From Lonicera japonica (Eukaryota > Streptophyta > Magnoliopsida > Dipsacales > Caprifoliaceae): 64,000 nt of DNA. Shown here piece by piece: positions 35,070 to 46,048 of the stretch (within the stretch, counting starts at the first letter, position 1; every line of letters begins with the position of its first letter). A model generated the notes under the pieces. That model made no database searches, was not told where the DNA came from, and was given only the letters and a program-made list of their open reading frames with translations. Position numbers and translations under genes: made by a program. Location of the stretch: NCBI GenBank assembly GCA_021464415.1, contig CM038463.1:2728001-2792000 (forward strand), written 5' to 3'.

Positions 35070-35480
35070 TACTCATTTAACTGCAATATGAGCTTTGTAG
35101 TTCATAATTTTGATGTAAAGTTCATATTGCAGTCCATAATTCACTGCAATATGGACTTTGCAGTCCATATTTTACTGCAATATGAACTTTGCAGTCTATA
35201 ATTTTGGTGCAAAGTTCATATTGCAGTCCATATTTTACTGCAATACGAACTTTGCAGTCCATAATTTTGGTGTAAAGTTCATATTACAATCCATAATTCA
35301 TTGCAATATGAACTTTGCAGTTCATATTTTACTGCAATATGAACTTTGCAGTTTATATTTTTGTTGCAAAGTTCATATTGCGGTCCATAATTTTAGTGCA
35401 AAGTTCATATTGCAGTCCATATTTTCTTTGCAAAGTTTATCTGTTTCACTGTATTATCAACTTTGCAGTCCATACTTTCA
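35070..35480. repeat. Palindromic-core array 5, upstream of the transposase
   Basis: About 13 units of the same family, in the 5' region of the minus-strand transposase gene. The forward-core, ataattttggt-spacer, reversed-core order repeats several times and would fold into 17-18-bp stems. Confidence 0.9.
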
Positions 35481-36114
35481 CACAAATAATCGTAGATAGC
35501 ATTGAACGAATTCAACCTAATAATGAAAATAATTAATACTAAACAGACATAAATCAAATATACAGTCAATCACTAGCTACAAATTGAAGTTTGCAGCTCT
35601 TACAAAAACTATAGAAAAACCTATTAATATACTTGCACAACAGCAATCACATATAACATTGGACAAAAATCAATCTAATGAACATCACTAACACTAAAAC
35701 GAAAATCAATCCTATATAAAATAAGCTAAAACAAAGAAAAACATCAAAAAGTTACAAAATATTACTTCTAAAAACCTTCAAAATCCATTGAATCATTCAA
35801 GAATGAGCTAGATAGAACGATTAGATCCTGATAGAATTGCGATTGAAAACCTAGATCCATGCAGTAATCACAATCCAAGCTCAGAATCATGATTGTAGGC
35901 TTCGCGGCTCAGAGTTTTCGCGCGAGTGAATATGAATACGTTTAAAACCTATAAGGGTATAATTGGGACTTGATAAAAATAACAAAAGGGTAATTTAGGT
36001 AATATATAACATGTTTTTGTTGATTAAATGATATTAAAATTTATTCCAATACCTTCATTTAAAATATAAAATAAAATAAGCCTCTTACACTAATCACCGA
36101 TTAAAAATAGGCCC
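35481..36114. other. Right end of the MULE, non-coding
   Basis: AT-rich promoter-side region of the transposase, including a GC-richer stretch cttcgcggctcagagttttcgcgcg at 35900-35924. It ends in the degenerate terminal repeat (aaataagcc, aataggccc). Confidence 0.45.
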
Positions 36115-36470
36115 TTCATTCAAATAAATATTATTCGAATTTTTGGTAAAAATCAATGTGTAACAAGACCTTGTACCTAATTTCTAGTTATTATATCTAA
36201 CATCAAGAGGTTAGCTGCTGATTGGTCCCTCTCATTTTCTCTACCTAGAATAAATGCAAACAATGTGGCTCATTGGGCGGCTGCGCTGTTGCTGCTCATG
36301 TGTATAAGGGGGCTAAGCTTATTTGTATGCTTCGGCTGTTACCAAGTAGTAGTTTGGATCTTATTAGGAGTGATTGTGTTGTTTAGTTATTTGTTTCGAG
36401 CCTACTTTGTGATCTTCTTCTTTATTTTTTTATTTTTTTGCCAAAAAAATAAAAAAATTATCCCTTAGTT
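36115..36470 (+). pseudogene. LINE remnant, downstream part: end of RNase H domain and 3' tail
   Basis: A frame reads NIKRLAADWSLSFSLPRINANNVAHWAAA, quoted here only as motif: R-x-NANNVAHWAA at about 36240-36280. This is the ending of plant LINE RNase H domains (R-x-AN-VAHWLA). It continues with LLPSSSLDLIRSDCVV and a stop at about 36390, then a short 3' region ending in gccaaaaaaataaaaaaa near 36440-36460, an A-rich tail. It continues the domain left unfinished at 25238. Confidence 0.75.
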
Positions 36471-37149
36471 CCCTTCCCCTTCCTCATGGTCAATATTGGG
36501 TTAATTATATACCATATGTATAAAATATAATAAAATAAATATAGGTTAAGTGTGCTTTATGTCCCCATTCCCAAAAAAAAGGGTAAGATAGCGATATGAA
36601 AAATGATACAAAACACTTGATTTGTATAAAAAATTGGAAGATAAGTTAAGGCATATGGTGATATATTTTATATCTCATACTCATTTTTATTAATATATAT
36701 CTTTCATACTTCTAAATTTTTTTGGAAAAATTTTATTTCTCACCCTGAAAGAAAAATATTTCATGGTAAAAGTCAAAAAGTAAGAATTAATTTCACCACA
36801 TATCTTAACTTATTTTACAATTTACACAAATCAATTATTTTTCTTATCATTTTTATTGGGCGGTGCTAATTACATACCGAAACACTTGATAATATTCCAT
36901 TCCATTTACTCGGTGCCATTACACCGAATATGTATACATTTGCTCGATGCATATTGGCGAGTCATTATTTGGTATGAAAAAGCACATGGGTTCGGTGCAA
37001 TAGCACAAGTATGTGTACATTTACTTGATCTTATTGGACTAAGTAAATATACGCATACTCAGTGTTATTGTAATGAGCCAATATAAGAGTATTAAAAAAT
37101 ATTTTAATATATCTTATCAAATGGAGCCCATGTGTAGTTAAGAAAAATC
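36471..37149. other. Intergenic DNA with short palindromes
   Basis: No gene. Between 36870 and 37085 several short inverted phrases recur: tcggtgccattacaccga, ctcgatgcatattggcgag, ttcggtgcaatagcac. The same style is seen at 9400-9790. Confidence 0.4.
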
Positions 37150-37905
37150 GAGTAAATAATAAAAATGACTCCTGAAGTTTGACCAACGTTCCTCGCTCAT
37201 CTCTAAAGTTTAATTTTTGGTTGAAGCATCCTTAAATTTTTAATTTGTCCCCCACTCATCCAAAATTGGATGCACCGTTTAAAATTTGGATGGAAAAGAC
37301 ACGTGGATGAGTGAGTGATGAACAAATTTCAAACTTTAGGGGGTTATTTTAAGAGGTTTTCAAACTTTAAGGGTTATTTTCTAAGGTTTTCCGTCCAATT
37401 TTTAACGAAGTATTTAGTTTTGGACGAGTGAGGAAAAATCAAAAAGATTAAGGGCTTGTTTGGTAGGTTTTTTTCCCCAAAATTTTAAAAACTCAACTCA
37501 AAATCAACTTTACTTTTACACTTCTCAAAATTTATATCACTTTACTTTCTCTCTCTAATTTTTTTTAAAACACTATAACTTTAAATCTAAAAATCAAAAA
37601 TAGATAAAAAAAAATATATATTTGAAACTTACTTCTTGAGATTTATAAAATAAGATCCATTGTAATTATTTTTTTAAATTTTTTTATGAGATTTTTTAGT
37701 TGGTTAAAAAAATTCAATTAAAAACCAAATTTACTTTTCAACATACTTTCAAATTTTACCAAATACCATATTTTAAAAACTCAACTCAAAATACCAACCA
37801 AACATCACCTACAAATGTTTTAACCGAAAATTAAACTTTAAGGACACACGAGAGATTTTAGTCAAACTTTAGGGGCTATTTTTGCTAATTACCTAGAAAA
37901 AACAC
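37150..37905. mobile_element. Fold-back MITE interrupted by a Tourist-like MITE
   Basis: The left arm (37158-37235; aaaaatgactcctgaagttt then aaagtttaatttttggttgaa) is inverted at the right end (37810-37890; ttaaccgaaaattaaacttt then aaactttaggggctattttt). The arms are about 75 bp. No coding potential. Flanks share cccatgtgta (37130-37139 and 37912-37921), but I cannot show that this is a target duplication. The family is not identified. Confidence 0.65.
37452..37809 (-). mobile_element. Tourist-like MITE, copy 2 (358 bp), inverted relative to copy 1
   Basis: Starts gggcttgtttggtagg and ends ccaaccaaacatcacc. Its reverse complement matches 10925-11280 over the full length. It lies inside the fold-back MITE. 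Flanking bases taa (37449-37451) and tac (37810-37812) are compatible with a 3-bp TWA-type duplication after one change. Confidence 0.75.
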
Positions 37906-37969
37906 AAGGGACCCATGTGTAATAAAGCCTTACCATAGGGGAGATTTAGTATAATCAGCCTATTGTTGT

Positions 37970-38050
37970 TCCTCATGAATATCTAAACCCTAATCCACGA
38001 ATTTCTCACCATTTCCGCTCGCTCTCAGCTCCATCATCAACAGTTCGCTG
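37970..38050 (+). other. SR34-like: Non-coding first exon of the SR gene (5'UTR, start approximate)
   Basis: Ends in cagttcgctg before gtaagctct. The next exon begins after ttgtctcag at 38727, five bases before the ATG. Upstream limit is not determined. Confidence 0.6.
37985..37993 (+). promoter_or_regulatory. Telo-box in the SR gene leader
   Basis: aaaccctaa, a motif common near the start of plant genes for translation and RNA handling. It lies in or just before the non-coding first exon. Confidence 0.45.
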
Positions 38051-38732
38051 GTAAGCTCTTAATATCTTTTCAGACCAAAACTTCAGGAAACCCAAAGATC
38101 AATCATTCATTGTAATTGGTTAGACAAATGGGGGGACTTTTGCCACGTGAATGGAATTTTAATTTCATACGAGTGGATATGCATGTTCTGTATGTAAAAA
38201 GCCAAGGTCGTGTTAATTGCTTTTTCCATGTAGTCTGGTTTCACCGTTTCACTGCGCTTGTTTTTCAAGAATCCAAATTTTGCTCTAGTAAAATTTTGCA
38301 TTGTCCGGAGAATCCAAAACCCTAACTCTCCGTTTGTTTCCCGTGGAATTTCCCCCCAAAAGTTCTGAAAGTGGACTATTGTCCATAGTTTCTCCATTTT
38401 TTTGTTTTTTGTTTTTTGTTATTTTTTAGGCATCTGAATGCTTAAGGTTGAATGCTGAATGAAAGCTCAGAAAATTGGTTTGTTTGTATCTGAATTGATC
38501 TGTATGAGTATTTGAATTTGTTCACCACTAGCAATTGAATTCATATCATTTAGACATAATTATCTCTAGAACCTTTTAGCTCCTTAATGATAAAATAGGA
38601 AAAAATAACTCGACACTAAGCATTCAGAGTTGGGTTTGCTGTCACCATCTCTTTGCACACCCCTCTCTTATATTGGTTTTTAGTTCTGTTTTGGATTTGA
38701 AATAGTTCTATTTTTTAATTGTCTCAGAAACA

Positions 38733-41700
38733 ATGAGTCGATCGAGTAGAACCCTCTATGTGGGCAATCTTCCAGGTGATATTCGTGAACGGGAAGTTAA
38801 AGATCTGTTTCGCAAGGTAAATATTTTCTCACGCATTTGTGTTTCAATTTGGAGCAAATATTACTTTCTTTTGTTTTGAAAAACTTAGTGCACTTTGGTT
38901 GCAATGATTATACCTGAAAGAAAATTTTCACATGTAAATTCGAGTGTATATATAAATGTGTGTTCATTATGTTACTTTCAAGTTTTGGCACTCCTAAGTT
39001 GATTCACAATAATAAGGAATCTACCATGCATAGTGAATCAGTAGATAAACTTTCACATGTAGACTGAGAACTAGAAATTGCAGTCCTGAGCCCTAACATT
39101 GCATTCTGTGTATATGCATCGATACCTATGATAAGTGTAGTCTATGGACATGTTAACGTGTCTAGATTATATGGCTCAAATAGGTCTGAATATGAAGTTG
39201 ATATCCATGTATTCATAATCTGATTATTTGTTGTTTCATTGGTTTTAACGTATGTATTTTACTGGTGTGCACCTTGCAGTATGGACCAATAGTACATATT
39301 GATTTGAAAATCCCGCCTAGACCCCCTGGTTATGCATTTGTTGAGGTGAGTTTAGATTTGCTTATTGGCACACTTCGTCTATTGATTTCCCCCTTGTAAA
39401 ATTGACATTTCTCTAAAAATCTGCTTCAGTTTGATGAAGCTCGAGATGCTGAAGATGCTATTCGTGGACGTGATGGCTATGATTTTGATGGGAATCGCTT
39501 ACGGGTTGGTCACACCTACAAGGCACACATTCCTAAGCGAGCTTTTACTTTTTAGTAGTAGTGACACATTTCTTATGCTATCTTGCATATACAGGTGGAG
39601 CTTGCACATGGTGGACGTGGTAACTCGTCATCAAGGGATCGGTATAGCAGTCATAGCAGCAGTGGTCGAGGTGGCCGTGGTGGGATTTCTAGGCGTTCTG
39701 ATTACCGCGGTGCGTATTTTAGTTCGTTCTTGCTTTTATGCCATTTCCCTTTATCATGCTTCATTTGATTTATTATTAGCAAAATGATGTCAACTACCTC
39801 CATCATTCAGTGTTAGTGACTGGATTGCCCTCTTCTGCTTCATGGCAAGACCTTAAGGTGAGTTCAAGCATCGTCAGTGGTTAGCATGAATGCGCAAATA
39901 AACACTCACATCCACATTATCCGTCCGTTGTTTTTTGGAAATTGTGTGTGATTTCTGATTGGTAATTTTGATGTCATAATTTTTTTAATCCAGGATCACA
40001 TGCGTCGAGCAGGGGATGTCTGTTTCTCTCAAGTTTTCCGTGAGGGGGGTGGTAAGATAGAAAACTTTAGAGGTTTCTTTTATAGCTTTAGCAAGAGGTC
40101 TTGTGCTCTATGTTGAATACCCAAATCTTAGAATATATTTATGTATATGCTGGGGAAGGATCTCAAGTGGACCAATTTTTTGGTCCTTAAATATGGACAA
40201 ACCATTTTGAAGGGGTAAGTGGAGAATTTTTTTGATGAAACTTGGTGAAGATGATCTCCATGATTAGTAAATCAAGTAGATCATGTCCTCCATATTTGAT
40301 CGTAAAATTCAACCGGGGAAGTTGGTTGACTTAACATCTAAAATTTTAACGGAAAGAAATGCGCATATATATCAATTTTTTAGTTAACCCACTTCCCAAT
40401 TAAATTTTTTGATGAAATTTGGTGGAGATGATCGGATCATGGGGATCATCTTCACCAAGTTTCATAAAAAAATTCATCCGTTTAACCCCTCAAACTTGTT
40501 GGTCTGTATTTAAGGACCAAACCATTGGTCCTCTTAAGATCCTCCCCCAGTATATGTACATGTATATCTATATATATGTGTTTCTTTGTGACTGCCCTGC
40601 AGGCACAACAGGGATTGTAGATTATACAAACTATGATGACATGAAGTACGCTGTAAGTTGTTTTTTGTTTGTCTATTAATCTGAGCAATGGTCCTGACGA
40701 GCAGATCGTTACGTGCAAGTAATATATTATTTTCCTTGTCTACAGATCAGGAAACTGGATGACTCAGAGTTTCGGAATTCCTTTTCTCGAGGAGTAATTC
40801 GGGTATGATTTCGATTATATTCTTTTTCATATGTCCTCTGTCTCAATTAAGGGTTCCATTTCCTTTTCTCGGACGTGATCAATATTAAAGAACCTAGCGT
40901 TAGCAAATAAGGTATAGGATTTACATTTGATGCATTGAAGTTGGTGTTTTTCTTGAAAGTGAGAAAGTCAAATAGGAGCTCTTAATTTGAGACAGAGGGA
41001 GTACATCGTATCATTGTTGTATGATACATATACATATATGTTACTATTTCCACTCCAAACAATTTACAGGTGAAGGAATATGATTCAAGCCGTTCTAGGA
41101 GTCACAGCTACTCATTAGGCAGTCGCAGTCGCAGCCGCAGCCGCAGCCGAAGTTACAGTCGGAGCAGGAGCAGGAGGTAGTATCATTTTACATGGGAGCA
41201 TACATATATGTACATATATATATATATATATATTTGCAATTGCTTTGTATTTGTTTTAATTTATTTTAAAATTTTGTCAATTGACCTGCAGCAAGTCCCC
41301 GAAAGCCAAATCTTCTCGTCATTCTAAATCTCATTCAAGGTCTGTCTCTTCCCATTCCCGTTCCAGTTCCCGCTCTGGATCAAAACCACGCCCTGTGTCA
41401 AGGTATATATATATTTTTTTCTTTCTATGCAATTGGTTGGGTTCGGATTTTTAGATATGAATACTAAGGTGAAGTAATTTGAATATTTGATTTATCATAG
41501 TCATTGCTATTCAATAAGTACGAGTTCTTCCATCATTTAAGATGAACTGTTTGTGAATACATCGTCCTCTCATAGTATGTTGTGTTCTGCTACATTCTTC
41601 AAATTTGAGAAAAACAAACTGGTGATAATCTTTTGTTTCTTCTTGTTTTCAGTTTAGTGTTGCACTCACATGTATGTATAGATTCACATGTTTGCCTGTC

Positions 41701-43501
41701 TTGACTACGAAACTCCGGTTCACCTTAGTTTTTTTCATTTTATGAACGCACGTTTACCTGTGTATTTTTTTGGTATATAACCAGTACAATTTAATATCTT
41801 TGATCCTATGAAAGCTTAATAATGCCAGTACTATATTGGTTGAAGGTGTGGGGGAAGTGACATTATTATCCACACTTTCTCACTATGCGAGGTCATTGGC
41901 ATGGGGAAAATTACAAGCTTTTTTATGTACTACTTTTCCTCGTTTGACCCTTTTCTATTGCTTCAGTTCATGATTTTTCTGTGTAAGCAGATGTGGTGTT
42001 GAGAAAAGTCAACGGATTGTCAAACCATCGTCTTTTTTCACTTTTGTCCTTTTTTGAAAGTGAAATTACCTTGTTTGTTTTTCTAGATATGGATAAATGC
42101 GGCGATTTGGGATTGCCAATTAGGATCTTGATGGGATATGGTTGGGTGCTGGATTGGGAACAAAGAAGATGATGGATTACAAGGGTAAAGCTGGACTGTG
42201 AACAGCCATCTATTTTGTGGTAGAAAACAATTAACTACGTCTTCTTCGCCACCGTTGGCAAGCTAATCAACCCTGTTATTTGCATTCTTTTCCAATACTC
42301 CTTTTAGCCTCAAGTATTATTTAAAGCATTTTATTTTAAGGTTCTTGCCCTAACTTTATTAGGTCTTATCTAGGTTGCAAATAATTTGGTTCTTGTGTTT
42401 TTCTCTGTTGGCTTGCTAAGTACTTTTGGTTTGCTCTATTAATCTTGATTATGGTAACTCTGACGTGGAAGTGGCATCAAGGCTCTTGGATCAAAGTTGT
42501 TAAGAGGAACGTGTGGATATTAAATTGAGTTGTTTCTGGAACTTTTGCAGATCTCCATCAAGATCCAGATCTCTGCTACCATCCGTAAGTTAAATAAAAT
42601 TTGTTTTAATTAATATTTTCAAATATGTAGTTCTGAAGAGTGAAGTCTTCCATGATAAATAGGGTTTTGATTATTTATAATGGAGTTTTCCTATACATGG
42701 GCCAAGGTTTTTTGAGTTGCACCGTTGGATTATCTAAGCCTGCCATTATTAGCCGCATATTATACCGTTTCTCTTTATTTTGATTTGGTTATCTTCAGAG
42801 TAAGAAACGTGCTAGTAAAAGCCCGAAAAGGCACAGTCCTAGCAGTAGCAACAGTCGCAGCCGGAGCAAGAGTTTATCCAGGTCCCCACTTTTGTGCACT
42901 TTATTTTTGTCCATTCTTTAGGCCATTATCTTCTTATTTCAGCTCATTTGGTTCAAGTTTTTGTGCAATCCTGGAATTAGAAATTGGCAATTTCACCTAT
43001 AAATTTCAAGTTTTACCAGATGAGTTGGCATTCTGTTATTATAGATATTCACAAGAAAAATGAGACACTTTAGACGTGAATTTACCTTTCAGGATTCATC
43101 CAAGGCAAAAATCAAGAACCAAACGAGTTTTTAATCAAATTTTCTCCAAGTGTCTTAAAGTTGAAGCTGAACTAAGTGGAATCTCAAAAAGATTTGTCTA
43201 TTTTATCTGACTTTATTGTCTGGATCTATTTTGGTCTAGAAGCTACATGTGATCTAGACAAATTTATTAGTATACTACTATACTTAAGTACATGTTAACA
43301 TCTCAATAACAAAAAGGAATGACATTTTTCTTTGGTATTAAATTAAGATTAGACATTATGTGTACGATATGCTTGGTAAAGGTTAATGCTGGATGCTAAG
43401 GTTATTTAGCATTGAAATAAGAAAATAAATCTCACGACTGTTAATGTTGAATTAAAGATATTTTTTCTGCTGATGTGTTCGCAATTTTGTTAAACAGGTA
43501 A
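38733..43501 (+). CDS. SR34-like: SR protein splicing factor, SR34/SR30 subfamily (SF2/ASF-like)
   Basis: Coding exons: 38733-38816, 39280-39345, 39430-39504, 39595-39709, 39811-39857, 39994-40051, 40603-40652, 40746-40802, 41070-41176, 41292-41402, 42551-42584, 42799-42881, and 43498-43501 (last base of a codon plus TAA). All junctions are GT-AG and in phase, giving 296 aa, close to Arabidopsis SR34. RRM1 starts at residue ~7 ([19 protein letters not shown] as RNP1). A short Gly/Ser/Arg hinge follows, then a second RRM with the SF2 signature SWQDLKD (residues ~126-132), then an RS tail rich in RS/SR from ~190. SR proteins bind exonic enhancers and guide splice-site choice in the nucleus. A non-coding first exon ends at 38050, followed by a 677-bp leader intron. 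The RS-region intron 41403-42550 is unusually long. Confidence 0.93.
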
Positions 43502-43690
43502 GATCACTGTGGATGGGAAGATTAATTATGTGGGTTATATAAGTGGATCAGCCATTACAGTGGAATTATTAGATCGAAGGATTTTTAGAACCGTCAATGT
43601 GTGATCATTTTGAGACTAAATTTTGAAATTGCGGAATTCGAACTGTTGTCTATTATCTTTATTACATTATAACCTTATCTATGTATTTAA
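43502..43690 (+). other. SR34-like: 3'UTR of the SR gene (end approximate)
   Basis: Follows the TAA at 43499-43501. T-rich sequence downstream (to about 43740) is compatible with a plant poly(A) region. No strong aataaa was found. Confidence 0.45.
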
Positions 43691-44623
43691 GATTTGATAA
43701 TTTTAGGGTTTTGTATTGATTATTATTACAGTTTGCTGGGTCTTTTTAAGTTTGGGTTTTGGTTAAACCCAGTTTTATTTTTTTATTTTTATTTAAAAAA
43801 AAAAAAAAGAAGCAAAACAAGCGGTGGATTGAGCAAGGTGGTCTGAAGAGGGGAAGGCGGGGCTCGAACCTTGTCACCCTGCGTGAATATTCACATTTTC
43901 AATTCATTTGAGCTTTAGCCAGGATCTTGGTTTCTGGTTGAACTTATTACGTCAAGGAGTAAACGGTTTATAGTGTGTGCAGTTCAATTGAAGGTTGTCT
44001 ACAAGTTTTATTTCCAATTGGAAGTTTTGTATTGCAGTAGGGTTTGGGGAAATTTATGTCAATACACCTTCCTCTTTTTTGCATGAACCCTTCGTTTGTT
44101 TTGAATCTTCTGCTTTCCGAAAGTAAATAAAAGGACTAATTAACATATAATTCATTTACGTTATGTTCTTTTCGCTTGATTTTGAGATAGGATTTTGTAA
44201 ATAAGGCGATATAGGTAGTTTATGAGGGTTCTTTTAAGATAAATTTTGATATTTTAAAATTTCGTCAAATTTTAAAATCTTGTAAGTTACACGATTTCAT
44301 AAATTACTCATAAAGTTGAGATTTTGAAATTTCACATTAAATTAGAGAGTTTGAATTTGATTCATTTTATTTTAATGTTCTCTCTCCTCTATTTTTGTCA
44401 ATTAAGACTTTCTCACTTTAACTAAAATACGTAAATAGATAATAATCGTATTCAATATCAATTTACATTACTATATTTTGATAATTTATAAAATAGTTAT
44501 GAAAATTTATAATTTTTTTTAAAAGAATTTTAAAATCCCGTGATTTTAAACTTTTGTGAAAAAACACAACTTTAAAAAGATCGTAGTTGAGGGTATTAGT
44601 CATTTTGCAAAACTCAAGCTTTA
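43691..44623. other. Intergenic DNA, no gene seen
   Basis: AT-rich. At 43855-43875 ggcggggctcgaacc is a B-box-like block in reverse (ggttcgagccccgcc), possibly a tRNA-derived SINE scrap. No complete tRNA fold is evident. A poly(A) run lies at 43795-43809. Confidence 0.45.
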
Positions 44624-44628
44624 TATAT

Positions 44629-44943
44629 TGCAGAAAAAATAATACAAGTATTTCATACTTGTATACGCAGCGGATTGATTTAGATCTTGTGCGATTGGTT
44701 TTACGATACTCGCGTTACTCGAACAGCTACCACTATGCTCATAGCTTCAAGTGCTCTCTACAAGGAACCCCTAGAATGTGCTTGAGAAAAGATGACAAGT
44801 GCCTCTAATTATGTTGTGTATTGTGTGTGATTATTTAGGTCTAAAGACCTAAATATATATCATTAGGCTTAAAGGGTTTTGAAACCCTAAGGCCAACTAT
44901 GGGTGTCCCTGTTAGGATAAATCAACAGGCCCAAAAACCAACA
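44629..44943 (-). repeat. 3' LTR of the copia element
   Basis: In plus orientation starts tgcagaaaaaataatac and ends ccaaaaaccaaca. On the minus strand this gives TGTTGG...TGCA ends. A purine-rich tract (gcgagtgagaga on the minus strand) adjoins it as polypurine tract. Confidence 0.8.
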
Positions 44944-46048
44944 TCTCTCACTCGCACATAGTGGGCAAATAATCGCATTCTCCCTTGCACTATTCTAGAT
45001 TCCGCGTTCATATTTAGTAAATGAGTTGTGCAACCGCGAGCCACCTTAAAAAGAAATTTTGGAGTACTATGCCAAATTCCTAAAGAACCAGCATAGAACA
45101 TGCCCATAGTTTCTCGTTCTGCCCATGACCTATTTAGTCACATTCAGATTAAGCATCTCCAATCCCTTTGAGTCACATCTCGGATCGATGCTTAAACCTC
45201 TTCCATTTTACTCTCACAGCTACGTCGCTACTCTCAGAAAGCGACATAACTTGGTACCAGTGATCATAAAACTTGAACGTGCTACCAAACAGTCATCATT
45301 TTGCCTTCATATCACTTAGATTATATTCAATTGCTTTCCCAACGATGTCCCTTTAGGCCGCATCAGTCTTAGCCATAGGATACACACATCAAAGTAGCAT
45401 ACACTGAACTTCCTCTTTATGATACAGTCAAAAGTCACATAGGAAAAAAAAATAGTAGAGGATCATACATATTGTATTTATCCATAAGGACACATAGTTA
45501 AGATGCAGTGATCATTCTTTCACTTCCTTATATAGATCGCCAAGCACATGTAGTATGACTTACATGTTACGGTGGAGTTCTCGTGTATTTCACTATCAAA
45601 CACCGTACATATCTTAGTTCAGTTGCTGTCAAGCGCCTAACCCGAAAAATCTACTTGTTCGCTCGTCTCAGCACTAGTTGAAATTTCGCATCCGGCTATT
45701 CATAGGTTATATATGGACAGTGGGGTATCTATATTCAGTCTTTGAAAGACTCTATCTTGACCATTTCCAAGTCGACACTTCAATCAATGTCAGCTCAGCT
45801 TGCTATCATAGTGCTATAAGCTTGACGTGTCTCATCTTTGCTCGCCTTCCGGGTGCCAAATGCGATCACTTGTGTGAGAGAGTCAATATATACATGTTGA
45901 CATACTCATACCATGATATCCCAACCATGGGTAAAGCGTGTGCTAGCAGTTATATTAAAACAATAACATAAGAGTAATAAATTCCAAAAAAATTATTAAT
46001 AATAATATCAACGACATCAAATATCCTCTATGGTCAGGAAGCAAACAA
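44944..46048 (-). other. Non-coding 3' internal region of the copia element
   Basis: About 1.1 kb between the RNase H stop and the 3' LTR. No supported frame on either strand. Confidence 0.6.

Larger units (their letters stand above)
25239..36114. mobile_element. ULP-carrying Mutator-like element (Kaonashi-like MULE), ~10.9 kb
   Basis: Contains a broken ULP1-type protease gene (+) and a broken MULE transposase gene (-) pointing at each other. Five arrays of one 31-bp unit fill much of the rest. This gene pair is the signature of the ULP-bearing MULEs described in plants (Kaonashi type). Limits are set at gggcttatt (25239) and the inverted aataggccc (36106-36114). The inner copies ggcctattttcc (left) and the inverted aaataagcc (right) support degenerate terminal repeats. 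A clear 9-bp duplication was not found, so the ends may be off by some tens of bases. It splits a LINE. Both genes have stops, so this copy is not autonomous. Confidence 0.7.

Noticed and set aside
25955..35480. CRISPR-like array of repeats and spacers
   Set aside because: Both core and spacer are repeated, copies are degenerate, orientation is mixed, and the setting is a plant transposon. It has none of the unique spacers of a CRISPR.
25239..36114. A firm 9-bp target duplication for the MULE
   Set aside because: Several short shared words near the ends (tattcg, attcaa) but none of 8-10 bases at matching distances from the terminal repeats.
39431..39787. 118-residue frame in the SR gene
   Set aside because: Shadow frame across two exons and introns; the correct frame reads the first RRM end and hinge.
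43855..43875. tRNA gene on the minus strand
   Set aside because: Only a B-box-like ggttcgagccccgcc is present; no acceptor or anticodon arms could be paired around it.
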